Shown here one piece after another: positions 11,110 to 23,124 of a stretch of DNA of 64,000 nucleotides. The stretch is from Dasypus novemcinctus (Eukaryota; Chordata; Mammalia; Cingulata; Dasypodidae), in contig NC_080688.1 in assembly GCF_030445035.2 (NCBI RefSeq), forward strand, positions 70,589,449-70,653,448, written 5' to 3'. Position numbers and translations under genes: made by a program. The notes beneath the pieces were generated by a model, which had not been told where the DNA came from, did not search any database, and worked only from the letters and a program-made list of their open reading frames with translations. Positions within the stretch are counted from its first letter, which is position 1; every line of letters begins with the position of its first letter.

Positions 11110-12925
11110 CTAAACTGCTGAGATGGACAGTTAAAAGTGTCTGGCATACTGTGAAGTTTATCAGCAACTTGAGCATCCAGGCAAAAAGGCTCTGAGGTCT
11201 CCAAACCAAATCAATAACAGGGAAAGATCAAGAGAAAAGGTGGACTCGCTTGAAACAATATTACACGTTCCTTATTTTCTCCTATCCTATCCCCACCCTC
11301 ACCATCAGCCATAGGGCTCTGTTTGAAGCAAGGTATTTCCTAACAGCAATAACAAGGCAGGGCATAGCAGGGATGGGCAAAGCTTATAGCTTTGATCTCA
11401 TGCAATACCATGTCACTGAGCCACCCTATACTCACTCTTGAAACAAAATTACTGCAATGCCCTTTATTCTGGCTATTCCCTCTCTTGAGATATGTCTAGA
11501 ACAACAGTGAGATCCTGGGTATATAAAGTTTTTCCTTTGAACTCTGGCAAAGGGACTACATAAGCCCAGAACACCTTTGAGTGCTAAGAACCATATCAAC
11601 TTTGAAGCACACTATGAAACTACAGCTCTATATTTTTAGAAACACAGATTTACTGAAAAATTGTGTATTTGTTATTGCCCAATTTTTAAAAAGGCATGGC
11701 CCAAATAAAGGTAGATTAAAAAACTTTCCTTTATTGTACCTGAGGATAATTTTTACACCTTGGTTTTCTCAATATCAAAAGAGTAATTCATAATAATATG
11801 TACCTCATATTATTATTATAAGGCTTTCATTTCCACATGGTTTAGAAAACTCCCTAAAACTACAAATCAGTCATAACATTCAACTGGTTTTAATTTTCTA
11901 TGCAATAGAAATAAATTGGCAAAGATGCCACTCAAAATCAGAATACTGCCACTTAGAAATTGCAAATAGTTCCTCTCCAAACTGAGGAGGAAAAAAAGCT
12001 TGAAGTAGAAAGTAATCAGTGTATCAGAGTTGTGGTTTCAAAGATATATTAAGCAAAAGTAAGGACATGAGAACAAAAATTCTCTTAAAATGGTACATCA
12101 TATCAATTAATTGTACATTTATTTATTCTTAAAATAACCTTTTGTGTGAGGTATGTTTTGTTGCAAAGGAAAAGGAGTGATAAAAACAATTTTATACTGC
12201 AAAATATTCTTTCCATGTTCAAAAAACCATTAAATATATATATATATTTGCTTAAAATAGGTATCAATATGATATTATAAATATACTCTATAGATTCTTG
12301 TAAATATTAAAGATATGAAGTGAAAGATACAGGAAAAAAATTCTGTGCTACATCTTTTATTAAGGTGGTTTTCTTTACTGTAAAAACAGCCTGTGTTTCA
12401 ATAGATATGACACATCTGCCCTCTGGTGGAGATATGTGATTATCATTTCAGGTCTTGCTGTTCAGGTTCCTGAAACAGAAATTTGTCCGAACTTTATTGA
12501 GCTAGCAGAATAGTACAATTTCATCCCGACTCAATGTTTTGCTCATGCTAGGAAAAATTCACATCTGGGTATGTCTTTCAGGATAGTCAGGTAGGTGCTG
12601 TAGAAATATAGTGGGAAGGGAGAGACCCTGGGGAAGAGCTCATCCTATGGGAATCCCTCACACCCTCGCTTGGTCAAATGACCAGGGGAGGAATGAGTTT
12701 GAGTACTGCAGGTATCCTTCTGGACCAGTCAGCTCTGATCTTATGTTAGAATCTTAGAAAGATGGGGCTGCCTGTTAAAAATAGAAAGATGTTTTATCTG
12801 GGGTTGCAGAAGTTTGCACTGCCCTGGAATCAAGAGGGTATGTCACAAAGTGCAACATGTCACTGACCCATCAAGGGAGCCTGGGCATCAGATAAAGTAG
12901 AATTTATCCCTGGTACACAGGAAAG
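11110..12925. other. Intergenic stretch, nothing recognised
   Basis: No recognised gene or repeat. A short (TA)n run lies at about 12234-12247. Frames of 63-82 codons here lack any family resemblance. Confidence 0.5.
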
Positions 12926-13469
12926 TCAAGTAGTAACACACTATATTAATAAAATGAAGGAAAAAAATATGATCATTTCAACTGATGTGGAAATGACATT
13001 TGACAAAATCTAGCACCCCTTCTTGATTAAAAAGAAAAACAACAACACTTAGAAAACTAGGAATAGAAGCAAATCTCAACATTGTAAAGGGCATATATGA
13101 AAAGTGAACAGCTAACATCCTATCTAATGATGAAGGAATGAAAGCTTTCCCTTTAAGATCTGCATCAAGACAAAGATACCTACTGTCACCACCATTATTC
13201 AACATTGTACTAGAAGTTCAGTTAGGCAAGAAAAGGAAGTAAAAGGCATCTAAATTGGAAAGGAAGAAATAAAACTTTCCCTATTTGCAGATGACATGTT
13301 CCTATAAACAGAAAATCCTGAAAAATCTACAACAAATCTCCTAAAGCTAACAAACGAATTCAGCAAACTGGTGGGGTATAAGATCAACACCCCAAAATCA
13401 CTGGTGTTTCTATACAGAAGCAAAGAACAATCAGAAGAACTCAAGAAAAATTTTCATTTATAGTAGTAG

Positions 13470-13925
13470 GATGGTTAGGCTAATGTGTCAACTTGGCCAG
13501 GTAATTGTGTCCAGTTGTTTGGTCAAGCAAGCACTGGGCTAATTGTAATACAAGGGCATTTATGGAATTTCATCACCATTGACTTTACTTCAGTGGTAAA
13601 TCATAGATAGCTGGTTATAATTACATCAATCAGGGAGATTGCCATCAGCAATGAGTGATGCTTTATCCAATCAGTTGAATGCCTTAAAAGGGGACATGAT
13701 TCCAGCATTGAGTGAAAATTTCCCAGCTCATCTTTGGACAGCCAACATCTCGCAGAACTCATCAAGGACCTTCAATGGACTTTCTTTGGAGTCCTTGATT
13801 GCAGCTGCCCACGGAACCTGTACTTGTGCATCCCCACAGTCGTGTGAAAGACTCTGATAAAATCTCTTACTCTCAACAGGTATCTCTTATTGATTCTGTT
13901 TCCCTAGAGAACCCTGACTAATACA
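13470..13925 (+). mobile_element. Solo LTR-like element, MaLR/ERVL-like
   Basis: A roughly 450 bp block nested in L1 ORF2. It starts TGGTTAGGCTAATG at about 13470 and ends GAACCCTGACTAATACAACA at 13925, the TG...CA termini expected of an LTR. The interior has a late aataaaatctctt-like signal near 13860. I see no coding potential. Target-site duplications could not be settled because the L1 flank is diverged. The family assignment is tentative. Confidence 0.5.
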
Positions 13926-14101
13926 ACAGAAAGTAAAAAATCAAGTATCTAGGAATAACTCTCAGTAAAGATATAAAGAACTCAGTAAAGATGTAAAGAA
14001 AACCACAAAACATTGCTAAATGAAACCAAAGACCTAAATAAATGGAAGGACACTACATGTTCATGGTTTGGAATACTAAATATAATTAAGATGGCAATTC
14101 T

Positions 14102-14512
14102 TGCAAGCTGGCCCATGCAGTGAGCTGGCCCATGTGGCATGCCAGCCCATGCGAAAATGCTGCCCAGTGCAGGAGTGCCGCCCTTCATGGGAAGGCCACA
14201 CAGCGTGGGAAAGCCAACCTGCCCAGGAGTACTGCTGACACAGCTGGTATAGCAAGATGATGCAACAAGAGACATAGAGGAGAGAAAATAAGAAGATGTA
14301 ATAGAACAGGGAATTGAGGTGGCGCAAGAGAATAATTCCCTCTCTCCCACTCAGAAGGTCCCAGGATCAGTTCCCAGAGCTGCCTAATGAGAATACAAGC
14401 AGACACAGAAGAACACACAGAGAATGGACACAGGGGGAACAGACAACAGGGAGAACAGGGGGAAGGGAGAAATAAATTTAATATAATTTAATTTAATTTA
14501 ATTTAATTTTAA
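14102..14512 (+). mobile_element. DAS-type SINE variant with (ATTTA) tail
   Basis: Nested in the plus-strand L1. The duplication aagatggcaattct (14088-14101) is matched by aagacagcaattct (14513-14526). Its body has tandem 'ctggcccatg' repeats at the 5' end and lacks the usual tRNA-like head there. A second tRNA-like segment begins near 14310 (ttgaggtggcgcaagagaat). The tail is a simple (aattt)n run at 14476-14510 in place of the taaa repeat. It is therefore a rearranged or distinct subfamily. Confidence 0.75.
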
Positions 14513-14984
14513 AAGACAGCAATTCTCCCCAAAGCATTTTACAGATTCAAGATTCAACACAATCCAAAAAAAAATTCCAATAACTTTCTTTGCAGAAATA
14601 GAAAAGTCAGCCATCAAATTTATGAGGAAGGATAAGGAACCCCAAATAGCCAAAGCCATCTTGAAAAAGAATGAAGGTGGAGGACTCATCCTTCCCAATC
14701 TTAAAGTTTATTACAAAGTAATAGTAATCAAAACAGCATGGTACTGGCACAAGGATAGATACACAGATCAATGGGATTGAACTGAGAGTTCAGAAATAAA
14801 CCCTACATCTATGTTCAACTGATTTTGACTAGAGTAACAAGTTCATTCAATTAGGAAAGAATAATCTCTTCAACCAACAGTGCTGGGAAAACTGGATATC
14901 CATATCCAAAAGAAAAAAAGAAGACCCCTATCTCATACCATATAGAAAAACTAACTCAAAATGGATCTAGGACCTAAAAATAGG

Positions 14985-15962
14985 GTCACACACTTCCAGG
15001 CTGGATGGGGCCACAACATTGTTTGCCCTGAGAACCAGCAGGGAGACAAGCATAATCTGCCTTCTCAAACACCCTTCCTACTGCCCCTGGCTGGTTGCTG
15101 AGGAGGCAGAGGGAGGGAGGATGTGGCTGGCCAAGGGAGAACAGCTTCTGGGAAAGTCGGTTTGTGAGGCTTGGCCGGCCCTGAGGACATTGTTTCTGTT
15201 CCACCCACCACAGTGAATGCATTCCCCCCCTAGCACCTGGGGTCTGGGCTGAGAGGTATGTCAAAAGCACCATCTGCTGGCAGATCAGAAAAGTACATGA
15301 AAAGGGAAAAATTAAAAATAAAAGAGGCAATTAGGCAACTTTACTGCCCCCTCTCAAAGGACCTTGGACACTGGCCTGCACTCCATTACTGGGTCCTTAG
15401 CCCTGATTTGAACAGTTAAACAAGGGCAATCCTAAATATCTAGAACAAATTGAACCAAGAGTCATAGAACTGAGGTAGCGCACAGCTACTTAACAGTAAA
15501 TCCCTAGGCAAGGGAGAGAAACTAAACGTCAGAGTAAAACTCAGCATCAGAATCAGATGCCCAGACATTATTTTAAAAAATTACAAGCCATACTGAGAAA
15601 AAGGAAGATATTACTCAGCAAAGGAACAAATCAAAGCTCCAGATGAGACACAGGACTTGAAACAGCTAATCAATGAGGGTCAAACAAATCTCCTAAATCC
15701 AATCATGGAGTTGAAGGAAAACATGGCTAAAGAAATAAAAGACATTAAGAAGACACTGTGTAAGCACAAAGAAAAATTTGAAATCTTGGATAGAAAAATA
15801 ACAGAGCTTATGGGAATGAAAGACATAATAGGTAAGATTTAAAATACATTAGAGGCATACAACATCAGATTTGAAGTCATGGAAGAAAGGAACAGCAACA
15901 TAGAGGAAAGAACAACTGAAACTGAAAAGAGAGAATAATAGAAAGAGAAAAGAAAATAAGCA
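14985..15962 (+). mobile_element. L1 5'UTR and ORF1 start, lineage-specific L1
   Basis: A GC-richer 5'UTR-like stretch at about 14990-15330, with 'agcacctggggtctgggctg' and 'gcaccatctgctggcagatc', leads into an A-rich ORF1 region. A 61-codon frame at 15657-15842 has the heptad-like Lys/Glu/Ile pattern of the L1 ORF1 coiled coil and ends at a stop. The similarity fades near 15960. It is a 5' half without its 3' half, so it was truncated after insertion, and it abuts an ORF2 fragment that lacks its own 3' end. Confidence 0.65.
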
Positions 15963-16079
15963 GATAGCCTTCCCTCAACAAACTAAAGAATTTGGTCACA
16001 GTGAGAGAGGTCCAAACAATCAGGACTCCATGTGATACACGTTTTGGGGGAACATGTACTGTACCAGAGGAGCACAGAG

Positions 16080-17360
16080 GACAGAATACCTAATTCTGCA
16101 TGGATGAGTTGGGGAAGGTTTCGCAGAAGTGAAATTTGAGCTGAGTCATCAAATAGAAAATTAAGAAGAAAAAGTACTCCAGACAGAATCATAAGAAAAC
16201 ATTGTGGAAACATCAACTAATTAAGTGTGTAAGGAAAATGCCAGGCATGGGGGTGGGGAAAGGGGGAATTTCATAGGCAATGGGGAACCAGTAAAGTTTT
16301 ATTAAGCAAGGGAGTTGTATGACTAGATTTTAGAAAGCTAGCCCTTGCAGAAAACACCAAAATTCATGTGCAAGGGCTGCATTCCTGTAGAGAGGGTGGA
16401 GGAGGAAGCTGTGTTTGCATAATAAATGCACTGTTTATACTTAGAGTGTATCTTTAAATGGGGTGGTTGTATGCAGGAGGTGGGACTTAACAAAGACTAT
16501 GAAGTGCAAAAGTCCTCCCCACTAAATAATTATCCGTTTTACTCATTTGGTACCTATCATGTAAGTATCTTGTTATTGGGTAGATTTTTCAGGAAGGAAG
16601 TCGTGGTGAGGAGGGAATTGAAAGAAGGCATGAGATACTTCTAGCTTGGGCTACTGGACAGATCATGATGTCATTAACAAAGATGGTGGCTACAGGAGAC
16701 AGAAGCATGGAGGGGTGATGATTAGCTTGGTTTGGGACTTGCTAAATTAGACATGTTGGTAGGAGATGGGAAAATCCAACAGATTACAGAACTATCAGTT
16801 TTAGAGATCAGGGGAAAAAATTGTCCTGAAGATAGCTTTTTGGGTATTTTCCAGAAACAAGTAGTAATTGGCACTGTGAGAAGGATGACATCACCCAGGG
16901 GAAAAATGGATACCAAAATGAAATGGCATCAAGGATTGATTGTAGAAGAGGCACAGTGAAGACAGGCTGGGTTGGCAATATCATCCATCATGACAACTTT
17001 GATCAATGGGTCATGTCTGCTGGGAGCCTAGGGCCACATTCAGGGTGCCAGGGTGGATTCACAAAATTGTCAGTGGGAGCAGGGAGGGGAGGAGGCAGGA
17101 AGTGGCACGGACACAGTGAATCTGCCATTGCTGATTTAGGAGAATGACTGAGGAAAATGAGGCAGTGGAAGGTAACTGCAAAGGAATGGCAAGAGAGCAC
17201 ATCAGGAAAATGTTCCACAGTGTCAGGTGTTTCAGGGAGATCACACAGAATTAAGGGCTGAAAAGAGATGCTGTATTTGGAATCTGGACACTTGTGATTT
17301 AACTGAGTGGGGGCTGAACTGAGGAGAGTGGAGGAGTAAATGGGAGGTGTTAAAATCATC
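16080..17360 (-). mobile_element. L2 LINE fragment (ORF2 and 3' part)
   Basis: The plus strand shows the antisense L2 landmarks: 'gaaatttgagctgagtcatc' near 16127 and 'aggcaatggggaaccagtaa' near 16278. On the minus strand, 16722-16916 resembles L2 reverse transcriptase just downstream of the YADD box (FPLGDVI block). The copy is ancient and strongly diverged, and its interior around 16390-16620 is uncertain. Confidence 0.65.
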
Positions 17361-17612
17361 TCAATGAGAAGAGATTATGCCCTCAAGAAATTCCCAGTGT
17401 CCTTCCTCACACTGCAACAGTGGCTGTCCAGGGATATCACAACAGAAGGTCTGCATCTTGACTCATCATTTTAGCATATCTGCTTTTTATCTATTCTCTC
17501 CCCCCCACACCCTTCCCCCTCCCCCATGCCCCCAAATAAAAAAGTTAACTCTCCTTGCACAGCATATTGAAAGGAGTTAGGACTTTCAAATTTGTAATGC
17601 AAGACCAAAAGT

Positions 17613-17645
17613 TCACACACACACACACACATACACACACACACT
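17613..17645. repeat. (CA)n microsatellite
   Basis: A run of about 16 CA units interrupted once by a T (acacacatacacac). It is a simple repeat likely to vary in length between individuals. Confidence 0.95.
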
Positions 17646-18438
17646 GCACCAGGATTCTTTCACTAAAAGAAATGGGGAGGAGGAGTTAAAGCAAAGTGAA
17701 AGGGCAGAGGCTGCTCCCACCCGGGAGGACTCTTTGAAAGGATGATGGAAGTGGGAAACCTTCTAAATTCCAACCGAAGAGGTGAAAACAACATATCTGA
17801 GAACAGAACTGGCAGTCCTAAATTTCAAATTAGAGCTGCCTGTGATTGCAAATGTTTAAACTAACATTAAAGGGAAATGGCCATCAAGGGGATTGCTTCT
17901 GGAGCCAGGCTCAGCAGGAAGCAAAGGGACCATTCCCTCATTAGAATGAAATAGGAGCGAAGCCCTGATTGAAACATTCACGATGCAGCTCAGGGGAACG
18001 CTGGCGTGCTTTGCGCTGCACTGACCCCTAGAGGTTCTCCCTTTCCTTAAGAACGTGCTGTGCACTTTGCCAAGGGAAACTAAATAAAGTAAAATTAAAA
18101 GGCAAGAACTATCCTGTGAAGCTTCCGCAAGCGAAACAAACGTTTCGGTGTATTTCTCATGCCCCGGGCCCCTCCGCTAAGCTTGCTACAGTGTTCGATT
18201 GGAAACGAGCGCTCGTCTTTTAAACGCGCACCTTTGAATTCCTGCCCCGTGTGGCCGCGGCCAATCCGCCCAGGCCCCTCCCACGGCAGGGAGAGCGCCT
18301 GGCGTTGCATCCCCGCTTGGAAGCCGCTCGTTGTCTGGCTTCATTTCTCTCCCAGAGCAGAAGCAAGAATCCCGCGGGTGCTTCCGAGTCCTGCTAACTG
18401 AAACGCCGACGCTGCCGCGGGAAGCAAGCTTCCCCATT

Positions 18439-18441
<3 letters not shown>

Positions 18442-18471
<30 letters not shown>
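18442..18471 (+). repeat. (GCGGGC)5 hexanucleotide repeat
   Basis: Five perfect tandem GCGGGC units followed by GG, within the CpG island. The runs of three G could allow a G-quadruplex on the plus strand. Read in frame it gives alternating Ala-Gly. Confidence 0.97.
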
Positions 18472-18472
<1 letters not shown>

Positions 18473-18544
18473 GAGCGTGGCGCGGTCTCCCAAGAATCCA
18501 AATGACAAGCTTCTGGCACCTGAAAAGTTCGATTTTTAACTCAC

Positions 18545-18574
18545 GGGTCACCCAGACGGGGGTCACCCAGACGG
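18545..18574 (+). repeat. 15 bp perfect tandem duplication
   Basis: Two identical copies of gggtcacccagacgg, side by side at the downstream edge of the CpG island. Each carries a GGGTCA half-site-like hexamer. A recent duplication is the simplest explanation. Confidence 0.95.
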
Positions 18575-18724
18575 AAGGAAAGCAGGCACAGGCCACAAGA
18601 GGTGAGCTGGGATTCAGAGTGGCCAATTCTGACTTTGGAGGGGCTGGCAATTTGGGGGGCGAACTCCTCGGGCTGCCCGAAAGAGCTGCGGCCTCCTTAG
18701 AGGAGACCGTCCCAGGGCCTCTGT

Positions 18725-20785
18725 TTCCAGAGGTCCAAAAGGGCTGGCACATGTATTCTAAAATTCAAATCGTTCTTAATTCTGGTCAGGAAATCTACAC
18801 AGTGTCACAAATAAGGAAGACAGAAAATTGTGAAGGCGTTTGAAAACAATAACACCAAAACAATAGCTTGGTCACTCTCTAAACACGCTTCTATCCTGGA
18901 TGTCCCAGGTCTGCCTCAGAGGGCCCGGCCCTGCCCAGATAGCATCTCTGGTTTCAAAGTGACTGTGTTTGCATCTGGCTGCCTTGGAAAGTTCACTGAA
19001 GTCAACAGGAGAAGCGGCGTGATGTCTGGACTCTTCTTTCCCAGATTGGCTTTGAGCATTCAAGATGTCAAATGAGATTCCTAATCGATTTTCCTTGGGG
19101 TAGTAATGTCTCGCCTAGAGACAGCTACCCTAAAGCGCCTTTCCTCAGTAATCGCTAATATGGCAAAACAAAGCAGCCTCTCCAGAGCTGGAAAGTGGGA
19201 AGAGCCTGAGAAACAAAATCTCAGTGAAATCTCCTAGACCCTATGAATTTGAGAAGAACGATTTTTAAGCATGTAAATATATGGATGAAATTTTTCTTTT
19301 TAAAAAGGAATACTTGAAAAGGGAGGGAATTATTTCTAATCCAGACATTTGATTTGACACCAAAAAATAAAAGCATGGAATGTAATTCAACAGCTCATGT
19401 CCTCTGGCTAAGCCAGTTGCCTGTTTCATGAAAATTACCCTTGGGCGGTAAACACTGGCCCAGACACTATCCATCTGGAATTTCAGGCTGACTTTCCTAC
19501 TGATAATCTGGTAATTGATTGGGCAGTGATCTGACTTGACAGCATGTTAGCTGAAATAATTGGATAGACAATTTGCTCTGATGAGGACTTCACTGATACA
19601 CCATCTTTTGCCCATTAGGATCTCATGCCGTTTACTCAAATAGACTCAAAGGCATCAAAATTACTCACAAAATTTTGCAATTTCCTACTACAGTTGTTAC
19701 TCAGAAAGTATGCCAAGAAGCTAAGCAAAAGAAATATGTAAATACATAAACATTTATCAGATGTACTGGCAACCTTCAGTCTGAGAAGCTCCCATTCCTT
19801 TACTAAGGAATCCTGACCCAATTAGTCCTAATGCATATGGGATTACCTATGCCTTTAATTATAGCCTTTTTCCAGGACATTTCTTGAAATACTTCAAGAA
19901 ATACTTCAAAAAAGTATCAAAGCCAACGCCAGCCACAAAATTGTAAGGCTTCGTGCTTACATCTTTAATAACTTCTGAAAAAAGGGAATACAAATCTTTC
20001 CAAATTACATGAAGATGTAATTTCCATTTATTTTCCTTTTCTGATTTGTTTCATTAGTTTAGCACCTTTGTCCAAAAGAATGAGGCTTTTCTTGTTCTCC
20101 TCCTGGGATTGGAAGACAGAAGAAAGTAGACACAAAGCTGCAGAGCAGAGCTGTCAAAGTGCACTCATCTGCAAACTCCTGTCCCCACCCCAGCGCAAGG
20201 CATGGTGCACCTGCTCCTTTAACTTAATCTTTTGACCTGGAAATTATAGAAGGTTCTTGAAAGAAGCCCAGTGACAATGCTATTGTTCTTCCAAAGCCTT
20301 GGGGAAAATAAACATTGTATTGAGAATGCCTTTTTTTCCCTCAAAAGATTGTGTCAACATAAAATGATTAAGACATTGTGAAAAGCCTAGTAGAGTTTTA
20401 AAGACTTATTCATATCATTCAAATGGTTACTGATTGTTATTCAATATCAGACACAATTATTCATTGTCCATAGTCACAGACATGCAAAAGGGTTTAATTG
20501 AAGTATGAGAGTTGGTTGAATACATGATTGTAACATATGGAACTATTAAGTAAACTAGAGGCTACTGATTCTGAAAGTTGCCTAAAGTGACTTGCATGGA
20601 CATTCATATACCTGCAAAGACTGCATGTCCTTGATAGAACTTTCAAATTCCTTCCCAATGTAAGTTTTAGTAAAATTGTAAGTTATGTCACAATCATGAA
20701 GATCGTTTGATTCCATGAGTGCAAATAGGATGGTGTGGAATCCTTGTGCACAGTCAGATGAGGAAAGAGTCAGTAGGGTTGCACA
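18725..20785. other. Intergenic stretch, nothing recognised
   Basis: No gene, RNA or nameable repeat. Base composition returns to about 40 percent GC immediately after the CpG island. Confidence 0.5.
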
Positions 20786-20789
20786 TGGA

Positions 20790-20985
20790 GGCTTAAACCA
20801 GACTATACGGATTTTAATCCTAGCTCTGCCACTTACTACCTTTTGTATTCTAAGTTACTTAACCTTTGTGCCTCAATTTCCTCATCGGTAAATATAATCT
20901 CCTTCATAGTGTTCCTATGAGGTTGAAATGAGTTCATATTTGTGGAGCAGTTAGAAAACTGTCTGGTACGTTCTAAAGACTATAT
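20790..20985 (+). mobile_element. MIR SINE
   Basis: Contains the MIR core: 'ctctgccacttactacc' followed by 'taacctttgtgcctcaattt' and 'cctcatcggtaaatataatc', then the 'tgaggttgaaatgagttcat' block. It is an ancient tRNA-derived SINE shared by all mammals. Confidence 0.85.
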
Positions 20986-20989
20986 GACG

Positions 20990-22860
20990 CTACTATAAAC
21001 ATGTATGTTGAAAACAAGAACAAAAGTTGAGTGTGATTTTTAGGAAAGGTATTCTTTGATGAACAACCAGAAAAACCCTTACATTAACCATTAGATCCTA
21101 ACTTTTTTTTTTTTTTTGCACTGTAAACCCTTTAAAGATCTGATAGAAATTATGATCCAGGACTCAGAAAAGTGTCCCTACATATAACACATGAGTTTTT
21201 GCATAAATTTCAGTATGTACATGGAATCCAGAAAGTCTAAGGGCTAGATAAGAAATCTTATATTAAATTGAAATCATGTTAACAGTGAAAATATACTAGC
21301 ACAGTGTGCAGTAATATAAATCCCAAGAAATGAAATATTTAAATGGGGTATTAAATATTCCAGTAACAGAAATGGTGGAGACCATGAGAACCACTGCTTC
21401 AAAGGGTTGCATGAAAGAGGAAGAACACTTGTTCCTTTACACTTCGACGTTTTGAAGAAAAGCAGTTACTATTATGAAATTTACTGGGACTTTGTTTCAA
21501 AAGACTATGTCTTTTGAAAATCTTAAAATGGGGTTATATGAGAGTGTCCCAATGACCCAGCAATAAATACAAAGCTTTTCATATTCAAAGAAATTCAGTT
21601 ATGGGGTAAAGGGGGAAAGTCTTCCCAGACGAGTGCATACAAGCATGAATGATGTAAACATAGATATTTATGCTTGGTGGGAAACTTTGGCTGTCCTGAG
21701 TCAAAAACACTGGTCGTGTTTGGCCAGATAGCAGAAGTTGTATTAACAATACTTAAAGCTATCTCCGTACAAACCCGATGGCTGCGGGGGTAGAGCGGGA
21801 TGGAGGGCAGCTGCCCCTTTAAGCAGACAGGACATGAATGTTAACACCGAATGTTGTGCAAAGCCTGGAGCTGAATTTTAATAGTGCAGTGGGTTGGTTT
21901 TTCTTCCTTAAAACAGGTCCTGAGTTGAAGCTAATGAGAGAAAAGAGGAGAGGAAAGAAGAGAGAGCAGACCCACTATGTAAGTGGCTCCCTTTGATCTA
22001 GCCTGGACTATGATTACAAACCAGCTTTGGAAAAGAATCAGGACAAAATGTCTGCAGGAGTATGGTAAATTTGAATAGAACCTCAGAAGAGGTTTTTGAG
22101 ACGCAGCATTGACACTCCAATGCCTGCTTCTTGGAGCCCGTTTCATTTTAAGTATTTTGTAGACATTGATGAATGAATTTGCAATCCTCATCTTAAATTT
22201 TCTTGACTAAAAACAATTCAGAAACTAGCTTACATACATTTTTAATACTATTTTTAGAAAGAGTGTAGCATGCAGGAAAGGTATTAAATTGATGACTTTT
22301 CCCCAAGAGTACAGAAAGTTTCCCATTTACTCTGCTTGGGTCATTACCTCAGTTTGGCCCAACTGAACATGAGCTATCTTGACTGCCAGTAAAAAATGAA
22401 GGTAATGAGGCTGCCTCTTCAACCAAAGGCTAGGCGAAGTGAAGCAGTAAAGAACTAAAGCATGTCACTTAAGCAAAGACGCAAAATGCTCAAGAAGCAG
22501 TATTTTCTAAACTATCTAAATGTGGCTTCTTTGCCATGGGACATCCACCCCTATTTCCTTTCAAAGTTTGACACAAGCTTTTTCTTTATCACTCCATATT
22601 TTTAAAAAAGAAAAACTATATCCCAAGTCATATTTTCTCAGCTTTCTCCTTTATTTTTCATTCCCAGCTCTTCTACTCCCCTCAAACTCCACACCTTCCA
22701 TTTGTTAGGTCATGCTATTTCTCTCAATTCTGGGTTTATATGGGAATACTGCCAAAAAGGTGGTCTCCTCTCTAGGAGTGTGGTCGCTCCCCATGCTGGT
22801 CTTTCTATGGATGCCACTCACCTGACCCACACAGGGAGAATGGAGAAGGGAAGATGGTGC
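20990..22860. other. Intergenic stretch, nothing recognised
   Basis: No convincing features. A T-run lies at 21103-21118. A small CpG cluster lies near 21760-21800 (ccgtacaaacccgatggctg), too short to call an island. Confidence 0.5.
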
Positions 22861-22864
22861 CCTG

Positions 22865-23025
22865 TGTGGACCCTGGCACCAGGATGCCTGGGCTCAAGCC
22901 TGGTTGGTGGTATTGGGGAAGGTCCTCTAAGCCTCAGTTTCCTCATCTACAAAATGGGAATAATAGTATCACTCTTATAGGGTTATAGGGGTCTAAAATG
23001 AGATAATGTAAATGTCTAGCACTGT
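22865..23025 (+). mobile_element. MIR SINE
   Basis: Carries 'ctaagcctcagtttcctcat', then 'ctacaaaatgggaataatag' and the 'tatagggttatagggg' block typical of MIR. Confidence 0.85.
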
Positions 23026-23124
23026 TATGGTTACATCATGGGCCATCTTCTGGAAGTTCCGCATTTTGATAAGAACTGAGAAAGCTTTTCCATGGAGATA
23101 AAAAGGGGTTGATTGAAACAGAAT

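Larger units (their letters stand above)
12930..14982 (+). mobile_element. L1 LINE ORF2 fragment with two nested insertions
   Basis: From 12930 the plus strand reads as L1 ORF2 from the reverse transcriptase domain (antisense frames at 12978 and 13250 are shadows of it). It continues after a nested LTR-like element at about 13929-14087 and again after a SINE from 14526. It stops within the ORF2 C-terminal half near 14982, with no 3'UTR or poly(A), so the 3' end was lost after insertion. The coding sequence is interrupted by many stops. Confidence 0.85.
17950..18720. promoter_or_regulatory. CpG island, orphan promoter or enhancer candidate
   Basis: CpG dinucleotides are rare elsewhere in the window but dense here, with roughly 38 in the 320 bp from 18168 to 18490. 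The core holds a CCAAT box (18261-18265, in ggccaatccgcc), adjoining CCGCCC and CCCCTCCC GC-box-like sites and no TATA box. It also holds a GGGCGC hexamer repeat (18442-18471) and a perfect 15 bp tandem duplication (18545-18574). An AGAG|GTGAGC splice-donor-like site lies at 18600. Retained CpGs imply it is unmethylated in the germ line, as at promoters. No adjoining exon could be recognised, so whether it drives a non-coding RNA is inference. Confidence 0.6.

Noticed and set aside
13470..13925. Part of a host gene (72-codon frame at 13639)
   Set aside because: The frame lies within an LTR-like block nested in L1, with no splice context or family match.
18331..18843. 170-codon plus-strand frame across the CpG island
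   Set aside because: Its composition follows the GC-rich DNA, with an Ala-Gly run from the hexamer repeat. It resembles no family, and a 188-codon frame overlaps it on the other strand. GC-rich DNA has few stops by chance.
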